Shown: in pieces, positions 1-8,627 of the stretch | How the letters are laid out: every line of letters starts with the position of its first letter | How positions within the stretch are numbered: position 1 is the first letter of the stretch | Origin: Oscillospiraceae bacterium | Lineage (GTDB): Bacteria; Bacillota; Clostridia; Christensenellales; Aristaeellaceae | Direction: 5' to 3' | DNA length: 54,952 nt | Assembly: GCA_031270865.1 (NCBI GenBank) | Contig: JAISWI010000098.1 | Span: 1 to 54,952, forward strand | Translations under genes and position numbers: made by a program | The notes under the pieces: generated by a model | Databases searched by the model: none | What the model was told of the DNA's origin: nothing | Seen by the model: the letters and a program-made list of their open reading frames with translations, nothing else

Positions 1-344
<344 letters not shown>

Positions 345-1217
345 CTAGATATCCACAACCCCCTCAAAGTCCTTCACCGCGTCGCCTGTCAGCCAGATCT
401 CATCGTCCTCTACTCTAACCAACAGGTCGCCCCCGGGCATGCGCGCCGTCGTATCCCCCGGCTCGATCAACCCCAGCCTAACCGCCGCCGCCGCCGCCGC
501 GCATGCTCCGGTCCCACACGAGAGCGTCTCCCCGATACCCCGCTCCCACGTTCGCATGCGCAGCGTATGCCGCCCCTCAACCTGCGCGAACGATACGTTC
601 ACCCGCTGCGGGAACACCGGATCCCTCTCAATGGCCGCCCCCCGCTCCGCTACCGCCGCCTGACTTACATCCGGCACGAATATCACGCAATGCGGATTCC
701 CCATCGACAGGCATGTAACCCGCTCTACGGCTCCTCCAACCTCCGCCTCTACTCCGATCACCTCGCCGCCCGCGCCGCCTCCCAGCTTTACGGGCACCTT
801 CCCCGGCTCGAACGTTACCCGCCCCATCGCCACGCGCGCCGATTCCACAATCCCAGCCCGCTCATACACCCTTACCCGCTTCAACCCGCCCTCGGTATGT
901 ATCGCTATCGTATCCTTCCTAACCCTTCCCGACTCATAAAGATACTTCGCGACGCACCGCAGCGCGTTCCCGGCCAGTTCCGCTTCCGACCCGTCGGCGT
1001 TGAACATCCTCATTACCGCGTCCGCGCCGTTATGACCATCCTCGGGCGGGAGTATCAGCACGATCCCGTCGCCGCCGACCCCGAACCTGCGGCTGGACAC
1101 CTGCACGCTTATTGATTCCGGGCTATCCACCGTCTGCTCAAAGCAGTCGAAGTATATATAATCGTTCCCGCTTCCGCGCATCTTAACGAACCTCAGGCGC
1201 GTCTTCTCATGCCGCAT
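345..1217 (-). other. dapF: DapF (diaminopimelate epimerase) domain of the CarB fusion
   Basis: This is the C-terminal 290 codons of the fusion. DapF converts LL- to meso-diaminopimelate for lysine and peptidoglycan synthesis. The domain starts at an internal Met (1217–1215) followed by the typical RFVKM-x-G-x-GNDY opening. The second catalytic Cys is present in the TLSCGTGAC motif (domain residue 234). The first catalytic Cys is not: where the family has C-G-N-G/A, this protein reads LAGNALRC, and the codon at 974–972 is GCC (Ala, domain residue 82). The internal ATG has no clear Shine-Dalgarno sequence, so separate translation is not evident. The family assignment is certain; whether it is an active epimerase is open. 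Confidence 0.88.
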
Positions 1218-4200
1218 GCCCGCTACGTTCACCAGCTCTATGTTGGAGAGCGTGTACTTGCTGGCCAGCGCGTTCGCCAGCACCGCCGCCGTATCCAGGC
1301 TGGTTAGGCATGGTATCGACCTCTCCACCGCCTTACGCCTTAACCGCACGCTGGCCCGTGTCGGGAACCTTCCCTTACTGGATGTGGATATAACGGTGTT
1401 GATCACCCCTGAATCCAGCAGCGCCAGTATGGAATCGATGTCGGCGGTCAGCGGCGGCAGATGGACAACCTCCAGCCCCGCCTCATCGAAGGCCTGCGCT
1501 GTTCCCGCCGTCGCGTACAGTTTCCAGCCCATCGCGGCATATTTCCTCGCGATCCTCACGGCGTCGGGCTTATCGCTGTCCCGCACGGCGAACAACGCGC
1601 CGCCACTCCTGTCCATCCTATACCCGGCCGCCACCAGCCCCTTGACCAACGCCTCCTCCAGCGTCCGCGCCACGCCCAGCACCTCGCCTGTCGACTTCAT
1701 CTCCGGGCCTAGCTGCGTATCCACGTCGGCCAGCTTCTCGAACGAGAACACGGGGACCTTGACCGCGTAATACGCGCTCTTGCGGAACAATCCCGTACCA
1801 TACGGCAGCTCCGATAGTTTCCGTCCTAGCATCACCCTGACGGCCACATCCACCATCGGCAATCCGGTAACCTTGCTGATATACGGGACGGTCCGCGACG
1901 CGCGCGGGTTCGCCTCTATCACGTAGATCTGGTTATCATGCAATATATACTGGATGTTGATCAACCCTACGGTGCCCAACCCCAGCGCCAGAGAGCGTGT
2001 CGCCTCGATCAGCCTGTCGATGGTCACGCCGTTCAGGTTCCAGGCCGGGTACACGGCGATGGAATCCCCGCTGTGCACGCCGGCGCGCTCAATGTGCTCC
2101 ATGATCCCGGGGATGAGTATGTCCTCGCCGTCGCAGATCGCGTCTACCTCAAGCTCTGTTCCCTGCAGGTACTGGTCGATAAGCACGGGGTTCTCAATCC
2201 CTTGGCGCAGTATGATCCGCATGTATTCCCGGATGTCCGCCTCGCCATAGGCCAGTATCATGTTCTGGCCGCCCAGCACGTAGCTGGGGCGCACCAGCAC
2301 GGGATAACCCAGACTCGCCGCCGCCTCGACCGCCTCCTCCTCGTTGATGACGGTGCGGCCGCGCGGCCTCTCTATGCCCAGCGCGTTGAGCAGCTCGTCG
2401 AACTTCTCCCGGTCCTCAGCCGCGTCGATGCTGTCCGCGCTGGATCCCAGTATGCGCATGCCCATCTGGTTCAGCGCCCGTGTCAGCTTGATGGCGGTCT
2501 GGCCGCCGAACGCTACTACCACGCCCATAGGCCGCTCTACGGCCAGCACGCCGGCGACGTCCTCCGGCGTGAGCGGCTCGAAGTAAAGCCTGTCCGCCGT
2601 GTCAAAGTCCGTGGAGACGGTCTCGGGGTTATTGTTGACCAGCGCGACCTCGCAGCCCATCTCGCGAAGCGTCCACACGCAGTGCACGCTGGCGTAATCG
2701 AACTCTATCCCCTGCCCTATCCTTATAGGACCCGAGCCGAACACCACAACCCGCGGCTTATCCGGCAATCCCAGCGCCCGGCGTTCCTCCGCCCTCGACT
2801 GGATGAACGCCGCCGCCTCGTTCTCCTCGTCGTACGTGGCGTAGAAGTAAGGCGTCCTCGCCTCGAACTCCGCCGCGCAGGTGTCTACCATCTTGTAGAC
2901 GGGCAGGCGCGGTCCGCGGATGGGCTTGCCCGTCAATTTCTGGATGGCCGCGTCGGGATAGCCCATCGCCTTGGCCTCCAGGTAACAGCGGTCCCCGGCG
3001 GCGAGCCTGCGCTCCATCCTCAATAGATTCACCAATTTATTCAAAAACCACGGATCAATGCCAGTAAGTTTATACAATTCCTCGACGGCGACGCCGCGCG
3101 ATAGCAGCGCGTACAGCACGAACAGCCGCTCATCGGTGCACTGGCCGAGCATCTCGTAAAGCTCTTCGTCGCTCCTGCGCATGACGCGCGGAGCGCGAAG
3201 CGTGTTCAGCCCGATCTCCGCGCCTCGCACAGCCTTCATCAGCGCCTGCTCGAACGACGCGCCGATGGCCATCACCTCGCCCGTCGCCTTCATCTGGGTG
3301 CCCAGGCCGCGCTTGGCGTACACAAACTTATCGAACGGCCACTTGGGAAGCTTGACCACCACATAGTCAAGCGCCGGCTCGAAACACGCGCTGGTCATGC
3401 CCGTTACCTCGTTGCGCAGCTCGGCCAGCGTGAACCCCACCGCTATCCGCGCGGCGATCTTCGCTATCGGGTAGCCCGTCGCCTTCGACGCTAGCGCGGA
3501 CGAGCGCGACACGCGCGGGTTGACCTCTATCACCGCGTACTCGAACGAGTCCGGCTTCAGCGCGAACTGGACGTTACAGCCGCCCTCAACCCTCAACGCC
3601 CGGATGATGGCAAGCGAGGCCGAGCGCAGCATCTGGTATTCCTTATCGGACAGCGTGAGCGCGGGCGCGACGACTATCGAGTCGCCCGTATGCACCCCGA
3701 CCGGGTCAAGGTTCTCCATGGAACAGACCGTGATAACGTTGTCGCGGGCGTCGCGCATGACCTCGAACTCGATCTCTTTCCAGCCGGAGACGCATTTCTC
3801 AACAAGTATCTGGCCGATCGGCGAGGCGTTGACGCCCTTTAGCGCGATCTCGCGCAGCGCGTCCGCGTCGGAAGCGATGCCGCCGCCCGAACCGCCCAGC
3901 GTGAACGCGGGCCGCACTATCACCGGATAGCCCAGCCGCTCCGCCAGTTCCACGGCCGCGCCGACCTCCGTCACGACGTCCGATGGTATGATGGGCTGGC
4001 CGATCTCCGTCATGGTGTCCTTGAACCGCTGGCGGTCCTCCGCCCGCTCGATCGTGTTAAGGTCCGCGCCCAGCAGCCGCACCCCGTGCGCGTCAAGGAA
4101 GCCTTCGCGCGCCAGCTGCATGGATAGCGTCAGCCCGCTCTGCCCGCCCAGCGTGGATAGCAGGCTGTCAGGGCGTTCCTTCAATATCACGCGCCGTACG

Positions 4201-4418
4201 GTCTCGGGGGTCAGCGGCTCGATGTAGACGCGGTCGGCCATCGCCGCGTCGGTCATGATCGTCGCGGGGTTCGGGTTGACCAGCACGACCTCAAGCCCAA
4301 CGTCCTTCAACGCGCGGCACGCCTGAGACCCGGCGTAATCGAATTCCGCCGCCTGGCCTATCACTATCGCGCCGGAACCAATGATCAGCACCCGGCGCGC
4401 GCCGTTTGTTACCGGCAT
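345..4418 (-). CDS. carB: Carbamoyl-phosphate synthase large subunit fused to diaminopimelate epimerase
   Basis: One uninterrupted frame encodes 1357 residues. Residues 1–1067 are a full-length CarB, which makes carbamoyl phosphate from bicarbonate, ammonia supplied by CarA, and two ATP. Two ATP-grasp halves are visible (motifs GSGAIVIGQ and GSGPIRIGQ, each followed by a PNPATIMTD or NNPETVSTD type segment), ending in an MGS-like allosteric domain. From residue 1068 the frame runs without a stop into a complete DapF domain. The ATG at 4418 was chosen because it overlaps the carA stop by 10 bases and follows a G-rich ribosome site; the longer open frame upstream is carA read out of frame. CarB normally ends near residue 1070, so the fusion adds a second enzyme rather than replacing part of CarB. 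A stop lost by sequencing error is the main alternative. It is the last gene of the arginine operon. Confidence 0.93.
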   Translation of the reverse strand: MPVTNGARRVLIIGSGAIVIGQAAEFDYAGSQACRALKDVGLEVVLVNPNPATIMTDAAMADRVYIEPLTPETVRRVILKERPDSLLSTLGGQSGLTLSMQLAREGFLDAHGVRLLGADLNTIERAEDRQRFKDTMTEIGQPIIPSDVVTEVGAAVELAERLGYPVIVRPAFTLGGSGGGIASDADALREIALKGVNASPIGQILVEKCVSGWKEIEFEVMRDARDNVITVCSMENLDPVGVHTGDSIVVAPALTLSDKEYQMLRSASLAIIRALRVEGGCNVQFALKPDSFEYAVIEVNPRVSRSSALASKATGYPIAKIAARIAVGFTLAELRNEVTGMTSACFEPALDYVVVKLPKWPFDKFVYAKRGLGTQMKATGEVMAIGASFEQALMKAVRGAEIGLNTLRAPRVMRRSDEELYEMLGQCTDERLFVLYALLSRGVAVEELYKLTGIDPWFLNKLVNLLRMERRLAAGDRCYLEAKAMGYPDAAIQKLTGKPIRGPRLPVYKMVDTCAAEFEARTPYFYATYDEENEAAAFIQSRAEERRALGLPDKPRVVVFGSGPIRIGQGIEFDYASVHCVWTLREMGCEVALVNNNPETVSTDFDTADRLYFEPLTPEDVAGVLAVERPMGVVVAFGGQTAIKLTRALNQMGMRILGSSADSIDAAEDREKFDELLNALGIERPRGRTVINEEEAVEAAASLGYPVLVRPSYVLGGQNMILAYGEADIREYMRIILRQGIENPVLIDQYLQGTELEVDAICDGEDILIPGIMEHIERAGVHSGDSIAVYPAWNLNGVTIDRLIEATRSLALGLGTVGLINIQYILHDNQIYVIEANPRASRTVPYISKVTGLPMVDVAVRVMLGRKLSELPYGTGLFRKSAYYAVKVPVFSFEKLADVDTQLGPEMKSTGEVLGVARTLEEALVKGLVAAGYRMDRSGGALFAVRDSDKPDAVRIARKYAAMGWKLYATAGTAQAFDEAGLEVVHLPPLTADIDSILALLDSGVINTVISTSSKGRFPTRASVRLRRKAVERSIPCLTSLDTAAVLANALASKYTLSNIELVNVAGMRHEKTRLRFVKMRGSGNDYIYFDCFEQTVDSPESISVQVSSRRFGVGGDGIVLILPPEDGHNGADAVMRMFNADGSEAELAGNALRCVAKYLYESGRVRKDTIAIHTEGGLKRVRVYERAGIVESARVAMGRVTFEPGKVPVKLGGGAGGEVIGVEAEVGGAVERVTCLSMGNPHCVIFVPDVSQAAVAERGAAIERDPVFPQRVNVSFAQVEGRHTLRMRTWERGIGETLSCGTGACAAAAAAVRLGLIEPGDTTARMPGGDLLVRVEDDEIWLTGDAVKDFEGVVDI

Positions 4419-5554
4419 ACGCTCATTCCCCCCGCGTTCCGAAGGAACCTGTCCCCCAGATAATCCCCATGCGCCGAGCGCCATTCCATCGACGCGCCCG
4501 ACTTGCCCATCATCCCCAGGAACTCGTCGAACAGGAAGCCCGTATCCAGCGGCCCGCCGCAGGCCTCCGGGTGGAACTGGACGGAGAACGCCGGGAAGTC
4601 CCGATAGCGCAGGCCCTCGCACGAGCCGTCGTTGGCGTTGATGTAGGTCGCCTCGACGCCGTCGGGCAGGCTGTCCAGGCTGACGGCGTAGCCGTGGTTC
4701 TGGCTGGTGATGAATACCCTGCCCGTGGGGGTATGCAGGGCTGGCTGGTTCGCTCCGCGATGGCCGAACTTGAGTTTCTCCGTCCGGCAGCCCATCGCCA
4801 GCGCGAGCAGCTGGTGCCCGAGGCATATCCCGAATATGGGGACGCCCGATCCCGCCAGAACGCGCAATTCCTCAATGATATCCGTGTTGACGGCGGGATC
4901 GCCCGGCCCGTTCGATAACATCACGCCGTCCGGTTTGGACTGGACGACGACGCTGGCGGGCGTGTCCGCCGGGTACGCCGTGACCGCTAACCCGCGCCTC
5001 AGCAACGCGCGGGTGATGCCGCCCTTCGCGCCATAGTCGACCAGCGCGACCGTTCCGATGGGATCGGGCGGCGACTGGCGGGTCGCCTCGCCCCCAGTCA
5101 CGTCCATCACCCCGGCTATGGGCGGCTCCGCTGGGAAATCGGCTTGCGGCTCATCCGATATGGCCGCCCGCATCACCCCGGCGGTCCGAAGTATCCGCGT
5201 CAAGGCGCGGGTATCCACGCCCGCCAGCCCGGGCACGCCGGACCCGCGCAGGAATCCATCCAGCGGGCCTTCGCACCGGAAGTTGGACGGATCGCCGCAC
5301 GCCTCGCGCACCACATACCCCGCCAGGCGCGGCCCTCCGCTCTCGAAATCCGGCGTTATCACGCCATAGTTGCCTATCAATGGGAATGTTTGTATAACTA
5401 TCTGCCCGAAATAGCTGGGATCGGTCAGCGTCTCCAGGTACCCGACCATGCCCGTGGTGAACACCAGCTCGCCCCGGGCTTCAGCCTCCGCTCCGATTGG
5501 GATTCCCTCGAACGCCCGCCCGTTCTCCAGTACGAGATAACGTTTGCCGCCCAC
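4409..5554 (-). CDS. carA: Carbamoyl-phosphate synthase small (glutaminase) subunit
   Basis: 381 residues, the usual length. CarA hydrolyses glutamine and channels ammonia to CarB. The N-terminal CarA domain is followed by a class I glutamine amidotransferase domain with the nucleophile in FGICLGHQ (Cys244) and the His/Glu pair in QFHPE (His328, Glu330). The start is a GTG at 5554 preceded by GGAGG about 6 bases upstream. The open frame continues further upstream without a better start, and that part overlaps argF. The 3' end overlaps carB by 10 bases, implying translational coupling of the two subunits. Its position inside the arginine operon suggests the enzyme is tuned to arginine supply. 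Confidence 0.95.
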   Translation of the reverse strand: MGGKRYLVLENGRAFEGIPIGAEAEARGELVFTTGMVGYLETLTDPSYFGQIVIQTFPLIGNYGVITPDFESGGPRLAGYVVREACGDPSNFRCEGPLDGFLRGSGVPGLAGVDTRALTRILRTAGVMRAAISDEPQADFPAEPPIAGVMDVTGGEATRQSPPDPIGTVALVDYGAKGGITRALLRRGLAVTAYPADTPASVVVQSKPDGVMLSNGPGDPAVNTDIIEELRVLAGSGVPIFGICLGHQLLALAMGCRTEKLKFGHRGANQPALHTPTGRVFITSQNHGYAVSLDSLPDGVEATYINANDGSCEGLRYRDFPAFSVQFHPEACGGPLDTGFLFDEFLGMMGKSGASMEWRSAHGDYLGDRFLRNAGGMSVCR

Positions 5555-5605
5555 GTTGTTCCTCCGGTCGCCGCAAATATTTGGATAACCATAATCAAAC
5601 TGAAA

Positions 5606-5626
5606 CCCAACGGATAAGCCGTTGGG
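5606..5626 (-). terminator. Hairpin between argF and carA
   Basis: A perfect 8-bp stem (CCCAACGG with CCGTTGGG, 5-base loop) lies in the 83-base gap between the argF stop and the carA start. On the transcribed minus strand it is followed by TTTC and then a T-rich stretch, so it could be a weak terminator, attenuator or processing site separating the arg genes from car. It is the longest gap inside the operon. Confidence 0.45.
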
Positions 5627-5637
5627 CTTCGAGCCTA

Positions 5638-6543
5638 TCACTCCAATAGCGTTACCAAAATGGCTTTTTGGATGTGCATCCTGTTCTCCGCCTCGTCGAA
5701 TATCTCTCCCGCGTGAGCCTCGAAGACCTCGGCGGTTATCTCCTCGCCCTTGTGCGCCGGGAGGCAGTGCTGGACCATCGCGTCGGGCTTTGCCGCCCGC
5801 GTCACCGCGTCGTTGACCTGGTAGCCCTGGAACGCCCGCGCCCGCTCCGCTTTCTCCGCCTCCATGCCCATGGAGGCCCACACGTCGGTGTAGAGCACGT
5901 CCGCGCCGGAGGCGGCCAGTATAGGCGAATCCGTCAGCGAGAAGCGGTCGCGGTAAGCCCTGGCGAACTCCAGCGCCGCGTCGTCGGGCGGGTACGCCTT
6001 CGGGCACGCCGCGCTGATCCTCATGCCGGCTTTCAGGCAGCCCACTATCAGCGAGTTGGCCATGTTGTTCCCGTCGCCGATATAACACAGCTTCAGGCCT
6101 TCCAGCGAGCATTTGGCCTCGCGGATCGTCATCAGGTCGGCCAGCACCTGGCACGGGTGCGCAAGGTCCGTAAGGCCGTTGATCACCGGGATCGAGCCGT
6201 AACTGGCCAGCGCCTCAACCTCATCCTGGCTGAATGTGCGGATCATGATGCCGTCAAGGTACCGGCTGAGCGCGCGCGCGGTATCCGACACGGACTCCCC
6301 GCGCCCGATCTGCAGATCGCTGCCAGACAGGAACAGCGCCATCCCGCCCAGCTGGAACATGCCCACCTCGAACGAGACGCGCGTGCGCGTAGACGCTTTC
6401 TGGAAGATCATGCCAAGCGTCTTGCCCGCCAGCCTGGGATGCGGTATGCCGTGCTTGCGCTCATACTTGAGCTGGTCGGCCAGATTCAGGAGGTTTGTTA
6501 TCTCCTCGGGCGATAAATCAAGCAGTTTTAACAAATGCCTCAT
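5638..6543 (-). CDS. argF: Ornithine carbamoyltransferase
   Basis: 301 residues, normal for the family. It transfers the carbamoyl group from carbamoyl phosphate (made by CarAB, encoded just downstream) to ornithine, giving citrulline. Family motifs are all present: the carbamoyl-phosphate loop STRTR (51–55), HPCQ (129–132) and the ornithine-loop HCLPAHKGEE (from 259). The start ATG overlaps the argD stop in an ATGA arrangement, so translation is probably coupled. Aspartate carbamoyltransferase is excluded by HCLP and by the gene context. Confidence 0.97.
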   Translation of the reverse strand: MRHLLKLLDLSPEEITNLLNLADQLKYERKHGIPHPRLAGKTLGMIFQKASTRTRVSFEVGMFQLGGMALFLSGSDLQIGRGESVSDTARALSRYLDGIMIRTFSQDEVEALASYGSIPVINGLTDLAHPCQVLADLMTIREAKCSLEGLKLCYIGDGNNMANSLIVGCLKAGMRISAACPKAYPPDDAALEFARAYRDRFSLTDSPILAASGADVLYTDVWASMGMEAEKAERARAFQGYQVNDAVTRAAKPDAMVQHCLPAHKGEEITAEVFEAHAGEIFDEAENRMHIQKAILVTLLE

Positions 6544-7724
6544 ACCAGCGATCCTCCCGCCTTCTCGAGGCGGCGCAGCGCCTCCTCGGTTTCCTCGGGC
6601 GTGATGTTCAGCGGCGGCAGCAGCCGCAGCCTGTCACGCGCGGTCAGCGTAAGCGCCCCGTGCCTGATCCCGGCGCTCACCACCTCTTTCGCCGAAACAT
6701 AGGGCACATCCATGCCGATCATCAATCCCAGCCCGCCGATCCAAGGCTCCATGCCGGTATACCGCTTGACAATATTTGATAGCCGCGAGCGGATTATTTT
6801 GGATGTTTCGTTGACATGCCTTAACCCGTCGTCGTCAAGACGGTTCAGCACGACCAACGCGCCCGCGCAGACGGCGGGGTTCGCGCCGAACGTGGAGGCG
6901 TGGTCGCCGGGCTTGAGCGTCGTCTCGGTTTTTTCGCCGAACAGTATCGCGCCGATGGGCAGCCCGCCGCCCAGTCCCTTCGCGCACGTGACGATATCGG
7001 GCTTCACGCCGTACCGCTCGTACGCGAACAGCGTCCCCACGCGGCCTATCCCGGTCTGAACCTCGTCGCCGATCAGCAGTATATCCCTCTCCCGGCACAG
7101 TTTAGCGACCGCGTCTACGTAGGATTGATCCAACGCGCGGACGCCGCCCTCGCCCTGCACGAACTCGACCATTACGGCGCAGGTGTTCCCGTCGGCCAGC
7201 GATTCCAATGATGATATATCGTTTGGCTCGGCATAACTGAATCCGGCCGGGAACGGGTGAAAATCCTTGTGAAACTGGTCCTGTCCCGTGGCGGCCAGCG
7301 CCGCCAGAGTGCGGCCGTGGAACGATCCTTTCAGCGTGACGATGTTGTGACAGTCCGGCCCGCGACGGGCGTGGCCCCACTTCCGCGCCGCCTTGACCGC
7401 GCCCTCGTTGGCCTCCGCGCCGGAGTTGCCGAAGAACGCTTTCCTCATGCCGGAGCGCAGGCAGAGCGTCTCGGCCAGCGCCGCGCCCGGCCCGGTGTAA
7501 TACAGGTTGGATGTGTGCTGGAGCGTAGTCAGCTGGCCGCTGACGGCCTCCGCCCACTCGGGATCGCAAAAACCCAGCGAGTTAACGCCGATTCCGCTGG
7601 TCAGGTCGATATACTCCTTGCCCTCGGAGTCCCAGCACCTCGCGCCCCTGCCCTTGACCAGCGCGACTGGGAAGCGCCCGTATGTGCTGGCGACGTACTG
7701 CCTGTCGCGGGTGATTATATCCAT
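6540..7724 (-). CDS. argD: Acetylornithine aminotransferase
   Basis: 394 residues, class III PLP aminotransferase. It converts N-acetylglutamate semialdehyde to N-acetylornithine with glutamate as amino donor; in the lysine pathway the same enzyme type can act on succinyl-diaminopimelate intermediates. The PLP lysine is in TCAKGLGGG (Lys249), with the cofactor aspartate in IGDEVQTG (Asp220) and the phosphate-binding GNSGAEAN segment near 99. It starts 4 bases after the argB stop; part of the ribosome site (GAGG) lies inside the end of argB. Confidence 0.96.
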   Translation of the reverse strand: MDIITRDRQYVASTYGRFPVALVKGRGARCWDSEGKEYIDLTSGIGVNSLGFCDPEWAEAVSGQLTTLQHTSNLYYTGPGAALAETLCLRSGMRKAFFGNSGAEANEGAVKAARKWGHARRGPDCHNIVTLKGSFHGRTLAALAATGQDQFHKDFHPFPAGFSYAEPNDISSLESLADGNTCAVMVEFVQGEGGVRALDQSYVDAVAKLCRERDILLIGDEVQTGIGRVGTLFAYERYGVKPDIVTCAKGLGGGLPIGAILFGEKTETTLKPGDHASTFGANPAVCAGALVVLNRLDDDGLRHVNETSKIIRSRLSNIVKRYTGMEPWIGGLGLMIGMDVPYVSAKEVVSAGIRHGALTLTARDRLRLLPPLNITPEETEEALRRLEKAGGSLV

Positions 7725-7728
7725 ATCA

Positions 7729-8613
7729 TTACCTCGTAAACAGCGTGCCTATGCCCTCGTCGGAGAACATCTCTAATAATATCGCATGGGGGATGCGCCC
7801 GTCAATCATCACGGCCTTGGCCACGCCGCGCCGGATCGCCTCCGCGCAGCATTCCACCTTCGGGATCATCCCGCCGTCGATGGCTCCCTGCCGCCGAAGC
7901 GCGGCGGCCTCGCTGACCTGGATCACCGGGATGAACGATTCCGGGTCGCGCGGGTCGCGCATCAGGCCGCGTATATCCGTCATTACTATAAGGTTTTCAG
8001 CGCCTAACGCTCCGGCGATGGCCGCCGCCGCCGTGTCCGCGTTGATGTTGAACGCCTGGCCGGAGGCGTCCGTGCCCACAGTGGCGATTATAGGGATATA
8101 ACCAGAAGCCAGCGCGTCCAATATAGGCCTGGTGTCCACGCGCTCAACATCGCCGACGAAGCCCAGGTCTATCGCCGACTCGACCTTCTTGACCGCCAGC
8201 ATGCCGCCGTCTAGACCGCATAATCCCAGCGCCCGGCCGCCCATCTTCTGGATGAGCGCTACGAGGTCCTTATTGGTTTTTCCGGCCAGCACCATTTGGA
8301 CGACCTTGACGGTCTCGTCGTCGGTGACTCGCAGTCCGCCCTCGAAGCGCGTGGGGATGCCCAAGCGCTCCAGCGTCCGCGAGATCTCCGGCCCGCCGCC
8401 GTGGACGAGCGCGACCTTAACCCCCACCAGCGACAGTAAAATGATGTCGCTCATCACCGCCTGGCGCAATTCGTCGCTGATCATCGCGTTTCCGCCGTAC
8501 TTGATCACCACTATCCGGCCGTGGTACCGCATGATATAGGGCAGCGCCTGGGTGAGCACCCGCGCCTTCATCGCGTTGAGCGTGCCGCCCGGCGTCGGCT
8601 GTTGTAGGTCCAT
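7729..8613 (-). CDS. argB: Acetylglutamate kinase
   Basis: 294 residues of the amino-acid kinase family. It phosphorylates N-acetylglutamate and is the usual arginine feedback point. Visible motifs are IKYGGNAM near residue 38, HGGGPEIS for the substrate, and the C-terminal GGMIPKVE segment typical of ArgB. The ATG at 8613 was preferred over two upstream in-frame ATGs because GGAGG sits directly before it; those two fall in the gap after argJ. The gap to argJ is 14 bases. Confidence 0.96.
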   Translation of the reverse strand: MDLQQPTPGGTLNAMKARVLTQALPYIMRYHGRIVVIKYGGNAMISDELRQAVMSDIILLSLVGVKVALVHGGGPEISRTLERLGIPTRFEGGLRVTDDETVKVVQMVLAGKTNKDLVALIQKMGGRALGLCGLDGGMLAVKKVESAIDLGFVGDVERVDTRPILDALASGYIPIIATVGTDASGQAFNINADTAAAAIAGALGAENLIVMTDIRGLMRDPRDPESFIPVIQVSEAAALRRQGAIDGGMIPKVECCAEAIRRGVAKAVMIDGRIPHAILLEMFSDEGIGTLFTR

Positions 8614-8627
8614 AATTACCTCCATAC

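Noticed and set aside
4419..4826. N-terminal extension of the carB frame upstream of 4418
   Set aside because: Its residues overlap carA out of frame and resemble no CarB N-terminus; the ATG at 4418 gives the normal start.
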